Shown here piece after piece: positions 34,301-42,880 of a stretch of 64,000 nucleotides of DNA (position 1 is its first letter; every line of letters starts with the position of its first letter). This DNA comes from VSJD01 sp964617825 (GTDB taxonomy: Bacteria; Verrucomicrobiota; Kiritimatiellia; JAAZAB01). Where the stretch lies: the NCBI GenBank assembly GCA_964617825.1, contig CAZTWL010000016.1:22487-86486 (forward strand), written 5' to 3'. The notes under the pieces were generated by a model, which was given only the letters and a program-made list of their open reading frames with translations, made no database searches and was not told the DNA's origin. A program made the translations under genes and the position numbers.

Positions 34301-35053
34301 GGCGCCGACGATGTCGAACGTTTGCGGTGTGGCCGTTCCGCCCTTGGCGACCCAATTAGTCAGAGCTCTGGGCCGAACGTCATATTTGGCGAAAGGTGCT
34401 TGATCGTAGATGCTGACATTGTCGAGGTAGGTGGTGTTGTTGCCGTTATAGGCGTCGAACCCGTTTAAACTTGAAAGGCTTGCATTGGCAAATCCGATGT
34501 TGTTGGTCAACAAAAGCGCGCCCATGGATATTTGCCAGGTTTTGTTCGAGTAGTCCACGAACACATCCAGGTTGGTCACCCAGTCGGTTGCGCCGATGGG
34601 GGTGACCGTTTCGCCATACACGGTTCGCGTGATGGTGACCCAAGCGCTGGCGAGTCCGTCATAGACGACGAAATAGCCGTTGCTGTTCAAATAGAAGAGC
34701 GCCGCCGCATTGGAGTCCGCTACGGGATATTCGTCGCTATCGTAACGCACGGGGCTGACTTCCAGATGTATCCACACGTTGGTGGGCTTGGCTATTGAAT
34801 AACGGTTGGAAAGCGTCGTGTCAAAAGGAAGCACGGCGGCGTTAGTGCTGCCGGGGGGGGCGTAATCGCTTTGCACGATGATGTTGGTTTCGGATGCGTA
34901 CCAATAATTTATGCCGTCTACCAGCGGCGTGCCGACGGGATAACTTTCGAACGTGTCGGAGTACCGGTTGGTTACAGCGCTGGAGCGAGTGGCCGCCATC
35001 CAGCTTAATGCCGTCACACAGATGATTGCCGACCATGTTTTGACTGTTTTCGT
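31397..35053 (-). CDS. Large secreted protein with Fn3 domains and C-terminal FG-GAP/VCBS-like repeats; apparent ACG start
   Basis: About 1218 residues. The N-terminal 200 residues look like a lectin/glucanase-like jelly roll (DTFESYPVGTPL and YLDNVSIYD). A beta-rich region with choice-of-anchor or Ig-like units follows, then at least four fibronectin type III domains of the form PTGLTATSGT...VALNW...YEIWR. Six C-terminal repeats each carry DYDGDGxxD, a calcium-binding loop as in FG-GAP/VCBS propellers. The frame has no ATG, GTG or TTG far enough upstream to give a signal peptide: the GTG at 35017 would cut it. An ACG at 35053, 8 bases after GAGGGG, yields TKTVKTWSAIICVTALSWMA, a proper signal peptide. 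A -10 box is at 35128-35133. Probable role: extracellular glycan binding or adhesion. Confidence 0.8.
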   Translation of the reverse strand, partial: TKTVKTWSAIICVTALSWMAATRSSAVTNRYSDTFESYPVGTPLVDGINYWYASETNIIVQSDYAPPGSTNAAVLPFDTTLSNRYSIAKPTNVWIHLEVSPVRYDSDEYPVADSNAAALFYLNSNGYFVVYDGLASAWVTITRTVYGETVTPIGATDWVTNLDVFVDYSNKTWQISMGALLLTNNIGFANASLSSLNGFDAYNGNNTTYLDNVSIYDQAPFAKYDVRPRALTNWVAKGGTATPQTFDIVGAGVRPSDYTIVTNDSATWPVVTPGSGTITNEVTNVTTVSYASALLAPGTHTSLLSVATSYGFSSTQTVALTLNVMDLLISTNYLTSACMYGYAPASQTFDIVMSDASAPSFAITTNIYRPWMSVTPGTGTLTEGTHTFVVDFSTNELDVGVHSSVLDVVTTKNGINMTQQVTVVASVFSRPIPTVSWTNYSQTFQLGLQPVETNIVLNNSGAVPRAYMNYAVTSDVAWLLVNTNGLCTNGEDHIISVQFANMATNKGTNIGHLTFQTVDAGTGYAPIGQASSVVQVAVQVFIIGDPGTPYNLTSTAGTDTGGIQLNWLTTATNVNHFEVWRATTNILSAATKIADFITDLAYYDAAVEPGYKQWYWVRAINDFGGAGDFTAATMGWRFLPAPTGLTATSGTLTNCVALNWSGAFGAKSYEIWRGIYTNVGLAARIGTVSPTVTAYNDTTAEVNLNYYYWVRSRTPDMGNYSAVATGFRAALLKPANISASKGTFNSKIRIMWQAVQAATKYEVWRSTDSNLGNATRIGTVTIQGYDDIQANASHVYYYWVKAHDAQGFPSPFSELDTGWLQLTTPAGIAATQGTRPYSVRISWAAVENATSYEVVRSASPGANVLAQTLADTTPLARPPSLDAGISAASETSRTFFDDNATFAGASYLYKVRAKNALGSSEFSGEVIGWRQVRKSFTTKQVANDYDGDKISDVVLFAPDSARLRVLCTTLGEYPVAIGDVSCVPVQGDYDGDGLADPMVYSAEQSYWRVMMSSLAYAPVIQATFGGPGQLAAAADYDGDQLTDVATYQASTATLRALLSGSQYAPAQTTLGGPGYVVACADYDGDGKADPAVYSATDGLLRIRLSSAEYFEVPVSLGGAGLIFVPGDFDGDGQSDLTTYNETTGTLAVKLSSAKYAQVNLAIGGPGYAWIVPADYDGDGLLDPAAFSQTDGWAIMFSSLLYATMSDTFGGANNVPFVP

Positions 35054-35127
35054 TTTACAATCCCCTCGGATGAAGGTTTAGGATAATCAAATGCCGATAC
35101 TTCTCTTTCCTTGGTGAATCATGCACT

Positions 35128-35133
35128 ATTATA
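35128..35133 (-). promoter_or_regulatory. Candidate -10 box for the Fn3/FG-GAP gene
   Basis: A perfect TATAAT on the minus strand, 75 bp upstream of the proposed ACG start, in an AT-rich stretch. No convincing -35 hexamer is seen at 16-18 bp. Confidence 0.4.
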
Positions 35134-35168
35134 CGCAATAATGCAATAAAAGATGTCTGTAAAAATGT

Positions 35169-35188
35169 AAAAAAAAGCCGCGGGCGGC
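35169..35188 (-). terminator. Terminator after the DUF985 cupin gene
   Basis: On the minus strand GCCG, loop CCCG, CGGC is followed directly by eight T residues, 8 bp past the cupin stop codon. The stem is short but the T-run is strong. Confidence 0.6.
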
Positions 35189-35195
35189 AAACCAA

Positions 35196-35759
35196 CTACT
35201 GGTTGTCCACATCTCTGGTTAATTGTATAATTAATTTTCGATGTTTGGGAAATTGTTCCAGTAATTGAGCCCGTTTGCCCACCGTGAAATCCTCGAATTC
35301 GAACCCTGGCGCCACAGTGCAGCCAATGAGTGCATAGTCGCGGCTTACGTCCGGCCCTCCCTGCTGCCGCGCAGTGCCGGCGTAACCGATAAGTTGCGCG
35401 CCCATCCATGTTCCGGCGGGAATAACCGCTTGAAACTGTTCTCCGGCGTCCGCTTTATTTCCCAGACGCACTTTCCTTAGTGTGCCGTTGGGCGTGATCA
35501 TGGATAGGCACAGGGCGCTGCCGCCATAGAAATGCCATTGTTCATCCGATGCCAGCCGGTGCAGCGTCGATGTTTGTGTGCCCGTCAGCATGAAATAAAT
35601 CGAAGTGGCGAAGGCGCGCGGTCCACGGTAGCGCGGCGGCAGGGCGGCAGCCGGAATTCGTTCGTCTGCCCGGTAAATTTCACGGAAATACCCGCCTTCG
35701 GGATGGGGCTGGAGCGCCAGCTTGGTTATCCAATACTTGGCTGTCGGTTGCCTGCGCAT
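35196..35759 (-). CDS. Cupin_5/DUF985 family protein
   Basis: The 187-residue protein matches the DUF985 cupin family from end to end: LQPHPEGGYFREIYR near the start, ATSIYFMLTGTQTSTLHRL in the barrel, DEQWHFYGG with the likely metal-binding His, and APGFEFEDFTVGKRAQL near the end. The family is widespread and its reaction is unknown; sugar epimerase-like activity has been suggested from the fold. AGGATCAACT precedes the ATG, and a TATAAT lies about 35 bp upstream on the minus strand. It stands alone, with its own terminator. Confidence 0.88.
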   Translation of the reverse strand: MRRQPTAKYWITKLALQPHPEGGYFREIYRADERIPAAALPPRYRGPRAFATSIYFMLTGTQTSTLHRLASDEQWHFYGGSALCLSMITPNGTLRKVRLGNKADAGEQFQAVIPAGTWMGAQLIGYAGTARQQGGPDVSRDYALIGCTVAPGFEFEDFTVGKRAQLLEQFPKHRKLIIQLTRDVDNQ

Positions 35760-35899
35760 AGTTGATCCTGCTTTAAATGAATCGACTTATAAAACATTAT
35801 AGATTTCGGGATTCGATATGCAAGCGCACAAAATTAAAACAACAGTCTTTACGCCGCCGTGGTTTCGGGCTAACCTGCACCTTAAGGAGAATCAGTCAA

Positions 35900-36676
35900 A
35901 TGAAGCGATTTTATTCGGCCGTTCTGCTGTTGTCCATGCTGGCGGTTGCGGCCCAAGCCGCCGACCGCGACACGATTTATCAGACTGCCCCGATCGATGC
36001 CCTCATGATCGGTGTCTACGACGGGCGGTACGCCGTCGGCGACTTGAAACAACACGGCGATATGGGCCTCGGTACGCTTAACGAGCTCGATGGCGAGTTG
36101 GTTTATGTGGATGGCCGGATGTTTCAGGTCCGCGTGGATGGCAAGGTTTATCCCGTGCCGGATTCCGGGTTGACGCCGTTTGCTTTTGTGACCTGGCTGG
36201 ACCGGGATGTCGCGCTCAAGGGTGTCAACGCGGCGAGTCTCGACGAGTTCTGTCGCACACTTGATCGGGCCCTGCCGTCCGCAAACCTTTTTTTTGCCAT
36301 CCGCGCGGATGGGGTTTTCGAATATGTCAGGACCCGCAGTGTGCCGAAGCAGAAGAAGCCTTATCGTCCGCTGGTCGAGGTCGTCAAGGATCAGGCGGAA
36401 TTCGAGTTTAAGCAGGTCACGGGTACGCTTGTGGGCTTCCGTTGCCCGGTATTTGTCAAAGGGATTAACATGCCGGGGTATCATTTTCACTTCCTGACTG
36501 ATGACCGCAAGGGTGGCGGCCATGTGCTGGAATTGCGCGCTAAAGGTCTCGATGTCGTGCTCGATCCATCCCGGTCAATTTACCTGGATCTGCCAAGCGA
36601 GGGCGATTTTACCGGCGCCGATTTAAGCGGCGACCGCCAACAGGAATTGCGCCGCGTGGAAAGCAAGGATAAGTAG
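35900..36676 (+). CDS. budA: Alpha-acetolactate decarboxylase with signal peptide
   Basis: The 258-residue protein begins with a signal peptide (MKRFYSAVLLLSMLAVAAQA) followed by a complete acetolactate decarboxylase: GLGTLNELDGELVYVDG, and the zinc site His195, His197 and His208 in HFHFLTDDRKGGGHVL, with the H-x-H-x10-H spacing of the characterised enzymes. It converts acetolactate to acetoin. AAGGAG lies 10 bases upstream of the ATG. Some Bacillus-group homologues are secreted, but most are cytosolic, so export in a Gram-negative is notable. No acetolactate synthase gene is near. It is convergent with the YgiQ gene. Confidence 0.92.
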   Translation: MKRFYSAVLLLSMLAVAAQAADRDTIYQTAPIDALMIGVYDGRYAVGDLKQHGDMGLGTLNELDGELVYVDGRMFQVRVDGKVYPVPDSGLTPFAFVTWLDRDVALKGVNAASLDEFCRTLDRALPSANLFFAIRADGVFEYVRTRSVPKQKKPYRPLVEVVKDQAEFEFKQVTGTLVGFRCPVFVKGINMPGYHFHFLTDDRKGGGHVLELRAKGLDVVLDPSRSIYLDLPSEGDFTGADLSGDRQQELRRVESKDK

Positions 36677-36767
36677 CTTTTATCAGGCAATCCGGGATAT
36701 CTCGCGCGCCGGCGCGGAGTTGGCGGAAATGCCGCATCCCTGCCAATAACGTCTGATATTCCCGATG

Positions 36768-38642
36768 TCAATTTGGCCCCGAAGGCGCCAGACAATTTTT
36801 TCCCCGGCCGATCAAGTCCGCGCGCCCGGCAGCGCGCAGGGCTTCCCTGGCTTTGCGGTGAAATTCCGGCTTGTGACAGAGGAGCAGGGCGCGTTGCAGG
36901 ACCTTGTCCCGGTCGGTGCGGGCCACATAAATGGGCCGGTTCGTTTCCGGATCGAGCGCGGTGTAATACATGGCGGCGGACATGGTCAGGGGGGCGGGAT
37001 AAAAATCCTGGACTTGCTCGGGCCGGATCCGGGCCTGGTGCAGATATTGCGCCAGCTCAATCATGTCGGCAAGCGTGCAGCCGGGATGGCCGCTGATGAA
37101 ATATTCCACAATGTCATGCGGGCCGCTGGTTTCCAGGCAAAGCTCGCGGAAGCGCCGGATAAAACGCCGGTAACTTGATGCCGCCGGTTTGCGCATGGCC
37201 TGCAGGACGTGTTCGGTTATGTGTTCGGGGGCGATCTTGAGCCGTCCGCCGATATGGTGCGCGATCAATTCCCTAAGCCAGGTGTCTTTGTTGCCGGCCA
37301 GGGCCAGGTCATAGCGGATGCCGCTGGATACGAACACGTGTTTGATGCCGGGAATTTGCCGGGCGGCTTTAAGCAGTTGGGCGAATGCGGTTTGGTCCGT
37401 TTGCAGGTTCGAACAAGGCGCAGGATAAAGGCAGCTCCGGCGGCGGCAATTGGCATGGCCGTGCCGGCACCCGGTGCCGTACATATTTGCCGTCGGCCCG
37501 CCCAGATCGCTGAGGGTGCCATGGAAATCCTGAAGGCGGGTTACGCGCTCGATTTCCCGCACAACATTTTCCGGGCTGCGCGAACTGATGGCTGTTCCCT
37601 GGTGCATGCCGATGGCGCAAAATGCGCAGCCGCCATAACAGCCGCGATGGATGGTTATGGAGTCCTTAATCATGTCGTAAGCCGGAATTCGTTCTTTGGC
37701 ATAAACCGGATGCGGCCGGCGCGTGAAGGGCAGCGAATAGATCAAGTCCATTTCCGCGGTTGTCAGCGGCGCGGCCGGCGGATGCGCCACGAGCCGCCGC
37801 GCGCCGTGCGGCTGAACCAGGGCACAGCCCGATTGCGGGTCGGCTTCAGCCTCGATCAGGCGGGCCATTGCCATGAAAGCGTCTCGGCCCTGCGGCGTTG
37901 GAGAGGCAACATCCTCGTAAGCAGGCAATTCTTTTGCGGCGGCAAGCTCCACGCCCGCGCTCAGTTCTTCCGCCGTGCCCCGTATGCCGTGCCAGGATTG
38001 CCCTTCATGCGCGCGCAAGGCCAGTTCGGCCAGGGCCCGTTCCGCCATGCCGTAGACGATAAGTTCGGCCTTGGCATCGAAAAGCAAAGAACGCCGGACC
38101 CGGTCGGTCCAGTAATCGTAATAGGCAAAGCGGCGCAAGGATGCTTCCACGCCGCCCAGCACGACGGGGACGCCCTTGAAAGCCTGATGCGCGCAGGCGG
38201 TATAAACGATCGAGGCGTTGCGCGGCCGGCGCCCCGCCCGGCCGCCGGGAGAGTAGGGGTCGTCCCGGCGCAGTTTGCGCATGACGGTCAGGTTGGCCAG
38301 TTCGCTGTCGAGATTCCCGGCGGTGATGCCCCAGAACAGGCGCGGGCGGCCAAGCTCGCGAAAGGCGGCGATGTTTAATGGATCTGGCTGGGCAATGACC
38401 CCGACCCGGTAACCGAGGTATTCCAGCCAGCGGCCGACGAGCGCCGTGCCGAACGACGGGTGATCCACATAGGCGTCGCCGGTGACGAGCACAATATCGC
38501 ATGCCTGCCAGCCGCGCTGGTCCATTTCCTTGCGGGTCAAGGGCAAGGGCAAGTTCGGATGAACGGCGGATGCCGGTTGAATCCGCCAACGGGAATCGGT
38601 GATCGGTATGCTAAGCGGAGCCATGCGGTTACTTGGTAGCAT
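36768..38642 (-). CDS. ygiQ: YgiQ family radical SAM protein
   Basis: At 624 residues this has the normal YgiQ length. The N-terminal cobalamin-binding-like half has DIVLVTGDAYVDHPSFG; the radical SAM cluster motif is IHRGCYGGCAFCAIGMHQG near residue 320; the family motif PTANMYG and a Cys-rich segment (CRRRSCLYPAPC) follow. The function of YgiQ is not established. The start may be the ATG at 38642 or the one 6 codons later (38624); neither has a good ribosome binding site. It lies 122 bp downstream of the DUF362 gene on the same strand. Confidence 0.92.
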   Translation of the reverse strand: MLPSNRMAPLSIPITDSRWRIQPASAVHPNLPLPLTRKEMDQRGWQACDIVLVTGDAYVDHPSFGTALVGRWLEYLGYRVGVIAQPDPLNIAAFRELGRPRLFWGITAGNLDSELANLTVMRKLRRDDPYSPGGRAGRRPRNASIVYTACAHQAFKGVPVVLGGVEASLRRFAYYDYWTDRVRRSLLFDAKAELIVYGMAERALAELALRAHEGQSWHGIRGTAEELSAGVELAAAKELPAYEDVASPTPQGRDAFMAMARLIEAEADPQSGCALVQPHGARRLVAHPPAAPLTTAEMDLIYSLPFTRRPHPVYAKERIPAYDMIKDSITIHRGCYGGCAFCAIGMHQGTAISSRSPENVVREIERVTRLQDFHGTLSDLGGPTANMYGTGCRHGHANCRRRSCLYPAPCSNLQTDQTAFAQLLKAARQIPGIKHVFVSSGIRYDLALAGNKDTWLRELIAHHIGGRLKIAPEHITEHVLQAMRKPAASSYRRFIRRFRELCLETSGPHDIVEYFISGHPGCTLADMIELAQYLHQARIRPEQVQDFYPAPLTMSAAMYYTALDPETNRPIYVARTDRDKVLQRALLLCHKPEFHRKAREALRAAGRADLIGRGKNCLAPSGPN

Positions 38643-38764
38643 TAAACCAGGTCTGTTCCAATGATTGTTTCGCGGCGTGTTTCAGATCCGTTCATTATCG
38701 ATCTGTGAAACCTGGGAATGCCGTCATTTTGCACACAGGTCTGCGCGAGCCAAAACCGTTTCCT

Positions 38765-40120
38765 TTATCCGCGTCGGTCCGTGTCCATTTGGGGATGATT
38801 GGCTTGCGGTTGCGGCTTCGATGCCAGGCGTTTTTTCCGGGATGAAAATTCAGGCGCTTCCTTGATGCATTCACCCAATATTCTTACGGCTTGAAGGTAA
38901 TGGCTCTTGCTTTCCTGTTTATGTTGTGGGTCGATTGTTGACGGCGCCATCCCCACATCCGGCCAGCCGGGAGCGCTCAGGTCATCCGGAGGAATTGCCT
39001 TTTGCTCCCAGTTGTGGAACAAACGGCCCCACTCGCTTTGCATTGCTATTTGCAGCAGGTCTTTGTGCGCAGGATACCAGAAGAAGTCGTGATAAAGCAC
39101 GCTGGCGATATAGGCCCAGGGGGCCAGGACGGTTTTCAGCGACCACTCCACCGGCTTTTTCAAAGGTCCCCAGTAAATTTTATGCTGCATGCGGCTGGCA
39201 AAGGTCATCTTGCGGAAGGGGCCGACAAAATTCCAGTTTTCCGCGGCGGCATCCGTATCGCCGACGATCTGAATGTCACGCGGATTGCCGCACCCCAGTC
39301 CCTGCTCGTGAGCCAGGCGGATGAATTTGACGTCGCGCAGGGGCTCGAAGCCCATCAGCTTGGCCGCCACGGCGTCAATGGCCACTTGATCGGCCGATGC
39401 CAGGATGACGTTCTTGGTGTAGGGAGTCATGCAGCGCGGGCCGGGACCGTCGCCGGCAAAGGTGCCGTCCATGACGGCAAACACGCCGCTATGAATTTTT
39501 TGCTGAATCCTAAGCAAGTCCACCAAAGTCTCATGAATCACCGGGTGGGTCCAGTGACGTCGCTCGTTGAGCAAGCCGCCGAACGCGTTTTTCATCGCGC
39601 CCGTTGTTGTCGTGAACACGTGGGTTTTAACCGTCGGCAGATGAATGATGTTTTCCCCGATGAACCGTTTCGGGATCATGAACCCGTCCGGATAGACCCG
39701 GTTAAGGCAGAGAAACTTGTCGGCCACGGCGCCCACGGCATCGCGCACATTAATCCATTCCACGTCCGGCTCATACAGGTGGATGTTTTTGAGTCCGTGA
39801 GCCTGGATGACATTCACCTGTTTGTTCTCGCGTTCGCCGAGGCGGGCATCGATAACCACCGTGCGATTGTGGCAGCCGTGAATTTTTGCGGGATCGTAGC
39901 CATCCTGCTTGAGCGCGCGAATGACTCCGTCCAGTTGCCAGGGCGTGGTGGAACTGCTTGGAAAGAAAAAGTGCCAGCTGATGTTGATCTTGAGCCCTGT
40001 TTCCCTGTCCTTGGGCAAAACCGCCTGGTACCCGGCGAGGTTCATGAGGCGGTGATAGTCCTGCAGGACGGTGGCCGGTGTGGTGCGCAAGATGGCAACG
40101 GTTGATTTTTGGGCGTTCAT
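38765..40120 (-). CDS. DUF362 domain protein
   Basis: The 451-residue protein has the DUF362 core: ENIIHLPTVKTHVFTTTTGA, then MKNAFGGLLNERRHWTH, and later ASADQVAIDAVAAKLMGFEP. Family members often carry a 4Fe-4S ferredoxin domain at the C-terminus; none is present here. The last 100 residues are basic and unrelated to the family. The ATG at 40120 is chosen because a -10-like TATGCT lies 7 bases upstream, which would make the mRNA leaderless; an ATG at 40132 is the alternative. Biochemical function is unknown. Confidence 0.82.
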   Translation of the reverse strand: MNAQKSTVAILRTTPATVLQDYHRLMNLAGYQAVLPKDRETGLKINISWHFFFPSSSTTPWQLDGVIRALKQDGYDPAKIHGCHNRTVVIDARLGERENKQVNVIQAHGLKNIHLYEPDVEWINVRDAVGAVADKFLCLNRVYPDGFMIPKRFIGENIIHLPTVKTHVFTTTTGAMKNAFGGLLNERRHWTHPVIHETLVDLLRIQQKIHSGVFAVMDGTFAGDGPGPRCMTPYTKNVILASADQVAIDAVAAKLMGFEPLRDVKFIRLAHEQGLGCGNPRDIQIVGDTDAAAENWNFVGPFRKMTFASRMQHKIYWGPLKKPVEWSLKTVLAPWAYIASVLYHDFFWYPAHKDLLQIAMQSEWGRLFHNWEQKAIPPDDLSAPGWPDVGMAPSTIDPQHKQESKSHYLQAVRILGECIKEAPEFSSRKKRLASKPQPQANHPQMDTDRRG

Positions 40121-40127
40121 GGGTGAC

Positions 40128-40157
40128 AGCATAGCAGAATCCAGGCGGGAGATTCAA
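40128..40157 (-). promoter_or_regulatory. Possible promoter of the DUF362 gene
   Basis: On the minus strand TTGAAT (40157-40152), an 18-bp spacer and TATGCT (40133-40128), which ends 7 nt before the ATG at 40120. Each hexamer matches the consensus at 4 of 6 positions. Confidence 0.4.
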
Positions 40158-40280
40158 CCGAATATCGTGGGATGCCGGTGTCTGGATATTCTGTTTGGAA
40201 AAGTTTGCTGCCATTATCGCGTTTATCCTTTTGGTTCTCACTGCAAAGGCGTAGCATAGTGCGCAACTTTCGGATGGCGC

Positions 40281-41984
40281 ATGAAAAAAATACTTATTTT
40301 TCTTGAACTGCCCCGGCTGGACAATGATGCAGCCGGACCGCAGGAGCATTTGCGCCTGGCGGAAGTTTATTTGCGCAGCGTGTTGAAGCGCTCCGTGGAA
40401 AGCCGGTATTTCACGGTGCGCGACCTGCCGGATGCCGTTTATCGGCTGGATGACGAACACCTGCTCAAGGCGCTTGCCCGGCGTCAGCCTGCGCTTGTTG
40501 CCTGTACGCTCTATCTCTGGAATATCGAGCGTTCCTTGCATGTGCTTAGCCGCTTGCGTGCGCTTGATCCCCGGGTTGCCATTGTTGCGGGTGGACCGGA
40601 AGTGGCGCGCGGCCATCCTTTTCTTTTCCGAACGCGGCTTCCGGATGTGGCCGTATGCGGGGAAGGGGAGGCCGTCTGGGAGCCGGTCCTGGCTGCCTGG
40701 CGCGAAGGGCGGATGACAAATTACACCACCGTTGCCTGGAAAACCGGAAACGGTTATTGCTGGGGGCGGCGCCCGCCTCCGGCGTGGTCGTTACCGGATT
40801 GCCTGCCGTTGCCTGCGGAGGCGCATTATCGGATGGATGCCAACGGCATGGCTTATCTGGAAACCACGCGCGGCTGTCCGCTGCGCTGTACCTATTGCCG
40901 CTACCATCACCAGCGCGCCGGGGTAAGCTTTCTCTCGGCGGATGAAACCATGGCCAGAGTGCGCATTTTTTGCCGGCAGGGTGCGCGGGAAATTCGATTC
41001 ATCGACCCGACTTTCAATGCCAATCCGGCGTTCGAGGAAATACTCCAGCGTCTGGCCATTTGGAACAACCGTCAACGCGTCAAGTTTTTTGCCGAAATTG
41101 TTGCCGACCGGCTTACCCGCCGGCAGGCCGGCTTGCTGGCGGCGGCGAATTTCAAGGAAGTGGAAGTCGGGGTGCAAAGCCGGGACCCGCGGGTGCTCCG
41201 CGCCATCCGGCGGCCGGCCTCTCCGATGGAACTGGAACGGGGCATTCGCGCGTTGCTGGCCCGCAGGATACGGGTAACCGTGGACCTTATGTCCGGCTTA
41301 CCAGGCCAAACTGGCGATGACATCCGCTCTTCGGTCGACTGGGCGGCCCGGCTGAAGGGCGCGCGGGTTCAATGTCTGCAGACCTTGCTGCTGCCTGGCA
41401 CCGACATCCGCCGCGAACGGAAACGCTGGCAACTGGAGGCGGGCAAGCTTCCGCCTTATGCCGTGACCGCCACTGCCACCCTTTCCGCGGCGCGCATGCG
41501 CGCGTTGCGCGCTTGCGTTCAACGAAGCCTTGGCGTGGTGGCAGACTGTCCGACACGTCAATTTGTCGGGCGAATATTGCTGGACCTGTTTCCGGAGCAG
41601 GTTGCCTGGTCCGTGGCGCTCGATCGGTTGCCGCAGCGTGTTCCCGGACGGGAAACGCGGCGGGCTGTCGTTTTGCATGGTCCGGATCTTTTCGCCTGCC
41701 GCGAGCGGATTAGGGCCGGCCTGCGCGCGGTAGTTGAGCGCGAACCGCATATTCTCTGGCAGTTTGTCCTGGAGCCCGAGCAAGAGGAGCCGCTGGACTT
41801 GCTTGACATGATGATTGCCGAATTGCGACAATGTCCGCAACACCTGAACGATCGCTGGATTGCGCTCGATACAGGCGGGCGGTTGGCGGCGCGGCGGATC
41901 ATGCTGCGGCTGCTTCCCCGCCGGCGCTATGCGCGAAGCTGGGTGGCGGCGGCCGACGATTTGTTGCGGTCGGTGTTTTATTGA
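40281..41984 (+). CDS. B12-binding domain radical SAM protein
   Basis: The 567-residue protein has an N-terminal cobalamin-binding-like Rossmann domain (residues about 1-140, with VAIVAGGPEVARGHP and DVAVCGEGE) and a radical SAM domain with the cluster motif ETTRGCPLRCTYCRYH near residue 200. RFIDPTFNANP and VDLMSGLPGQTGDD are usual barrel segments. This is the layout of class B methyltransferases and related enzymes, such as those in hopanoid and bacteriochlorophyll pathways. A DUF4080-like C-terminal region follows. No pathway genes are adjacent, so the substrate is unknown. Confidence 0.88.
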   Translation: MKKILIFLELPRLDNDAAGPQEHLRLAEVYLRSVLKRSVESRYFTVRDLPDAVYRLDDEHLLKALARRQPALVACTLYLWNIERSLHVLSRLRALDPRVAIVAGGPEVARGHPFLFRTRLPDVAVCGEGEAVWEPVLAAWREGRMTNYTTVAWKTGNGYCWGRRPPPAWSLPDCLPLPAEAHYRMDANGMAYLETTRGCPLRCTYCRYHHQRAGVSFLSADETMARVRIFCRQGAREIRFIDPTFNANPAFEEILQRLAIWNNRQRVKFFAEIVADRLTRRQAGLLAAANFKEVEVGVQSRDPRVLRAIRRPASPMELERGIRALLARRIRVTVDLMSGLPGQTGDDIRSSVDWAARLKGARVQCLQTLLLPGTDIRRERKRWQLEAGKLPPYAVTATATLSAARMRALRACVQRSLGVVADCPTRQFVGRILLDLFPEQVAWSVALDRLPQRVPGRETRRAVVLHGPDLFACRERIRAGLRAVVEREPHILWQFVLEPEQEEPLDLLDMMIAELRQCPQHLNDRWIALDTGGRLAARRIMLRLLPRRRYARSWVAAADDLLRSVFY

Positions 41985-42102
41985 TGTGAAGATCAGGAAA
42001 ACCGGGAACTGCAAACGATCATCACATGAAGGTTAAATACGAAGGCTGGTTTTCCCATTTAACCTGCGTGTGGCAATCTTTCCTAATCACGACGGATCAA
42101 TT

Positions 42103-42852
42103 ATGTTGCAAAGGACATTTATTCATGCGCCCGGCATCGGATTGGTAAGGGAGCGGCTTCTTTGGAACGAAGGCATCCATACCTGGCACGATTACCTGGC
42201 CCCCGGCGCAAAATTGCCCTGGAAGGCCGCCGGAATGGAGCGGGCGCATGCGCACCTGGCTCAATCGATCCAAGCCTATCGCGATGCGGCTTGGGCTTTT
42301 TTCGACAAGTGCCTGCCGTCCGATCATAAATGGCGGGCTTTCGGCGAGTTTCAGGACCGGGTTCTGTACCTGGATATAGAGACCACGGGCCTGGGCGCGG
42401 ACGATTCCATTACGCTCATCGGGACGTACGACGGGCGCGAAACCAAAACTTTCATGCTTGGCCTTAACCTGGCGGAAGCTGTCGAGGAAATCGACCGGTT
42501 CCCCGTGCTGGTGACTTATAACGGCGCCTGCTTCGATGTCCCGGTGATCCAGCGCCAGTTTGCCGCGGCTTGCCGGAACCATATTCATATCGATCTGCGC
42601 TATCCCCTGCAGCGGCTGGGCTATTTCGGCGGCTTGAAAGGCATCGAACGGACGCTGGGCATTGTGCGTAGCGAAGCGACGCGCGGCCTGGGTGGCTTTG
42701 ATGCCGTGCGCCTGTGGCAGGCCTACCTGGGTGGCAGTCAGGAAGCCCTGGACTTGCTGGTGGCCTATAATACAGAAGATATTCGAAATCTAAAACCTTT
42801 GATGGAGTTTGTCTATCAGGCTTGTTATTCTCGGCTGCAGCTTTCGAAGTAA
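42103..42852 (+). CDS. YprB-like ribonuclease H-fold exonuclease
   Basis: The 249-residue protein belongs to the RNase_H_2/YprB family of DEDD-type exonucleases: LYLDIETTGLG holds the first two acidic residues, LVTYNGACFDVPVIQ the third, and YNTEDIRNL the last. GLKGIERTLGI is a further family match. It probably digests single-stranded nucleic acid from the 3' end. The TPR domain found in B. subtilis YprB is missing. The ATG at 42103 is preferred to one at 42070 because the conserved part begins soon after it. It lies 28 bp upstream of folD and may be co-transcribed. Confidence 0.85.
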   Translation: MLQRTFIHAPGIGLVRERLLWNEGIHTWHDYLAPGAKLPWKAAGMERAHAHLAQSIQAYRDAAWAFFDKCLPSDHKWRAFGEFQDRVLYLDIETTGLGADDSITLIGTYDGRETKTFMLGLNLAEAVEEIDRFPVLVTYNGACFDVPVIQRQFAAACRNHIHIDLRYPLQRLGYFGGLKGIERTLGIVRSEATRGLGGFDAVRLWQAYLGGSQEALDLLVAYNTEDIRNLKPLMEFVYQACYSRLQLSK

Positions 42853-42880
42853 GCACGAATAAACTTAATGGGAACGTAAC

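Noticed and set aside
37209..38378. 389-codon plus-strand frame opposite ygiQ
   Set aside because: Antisense to YgiQ radical SAM motifs; no domain.
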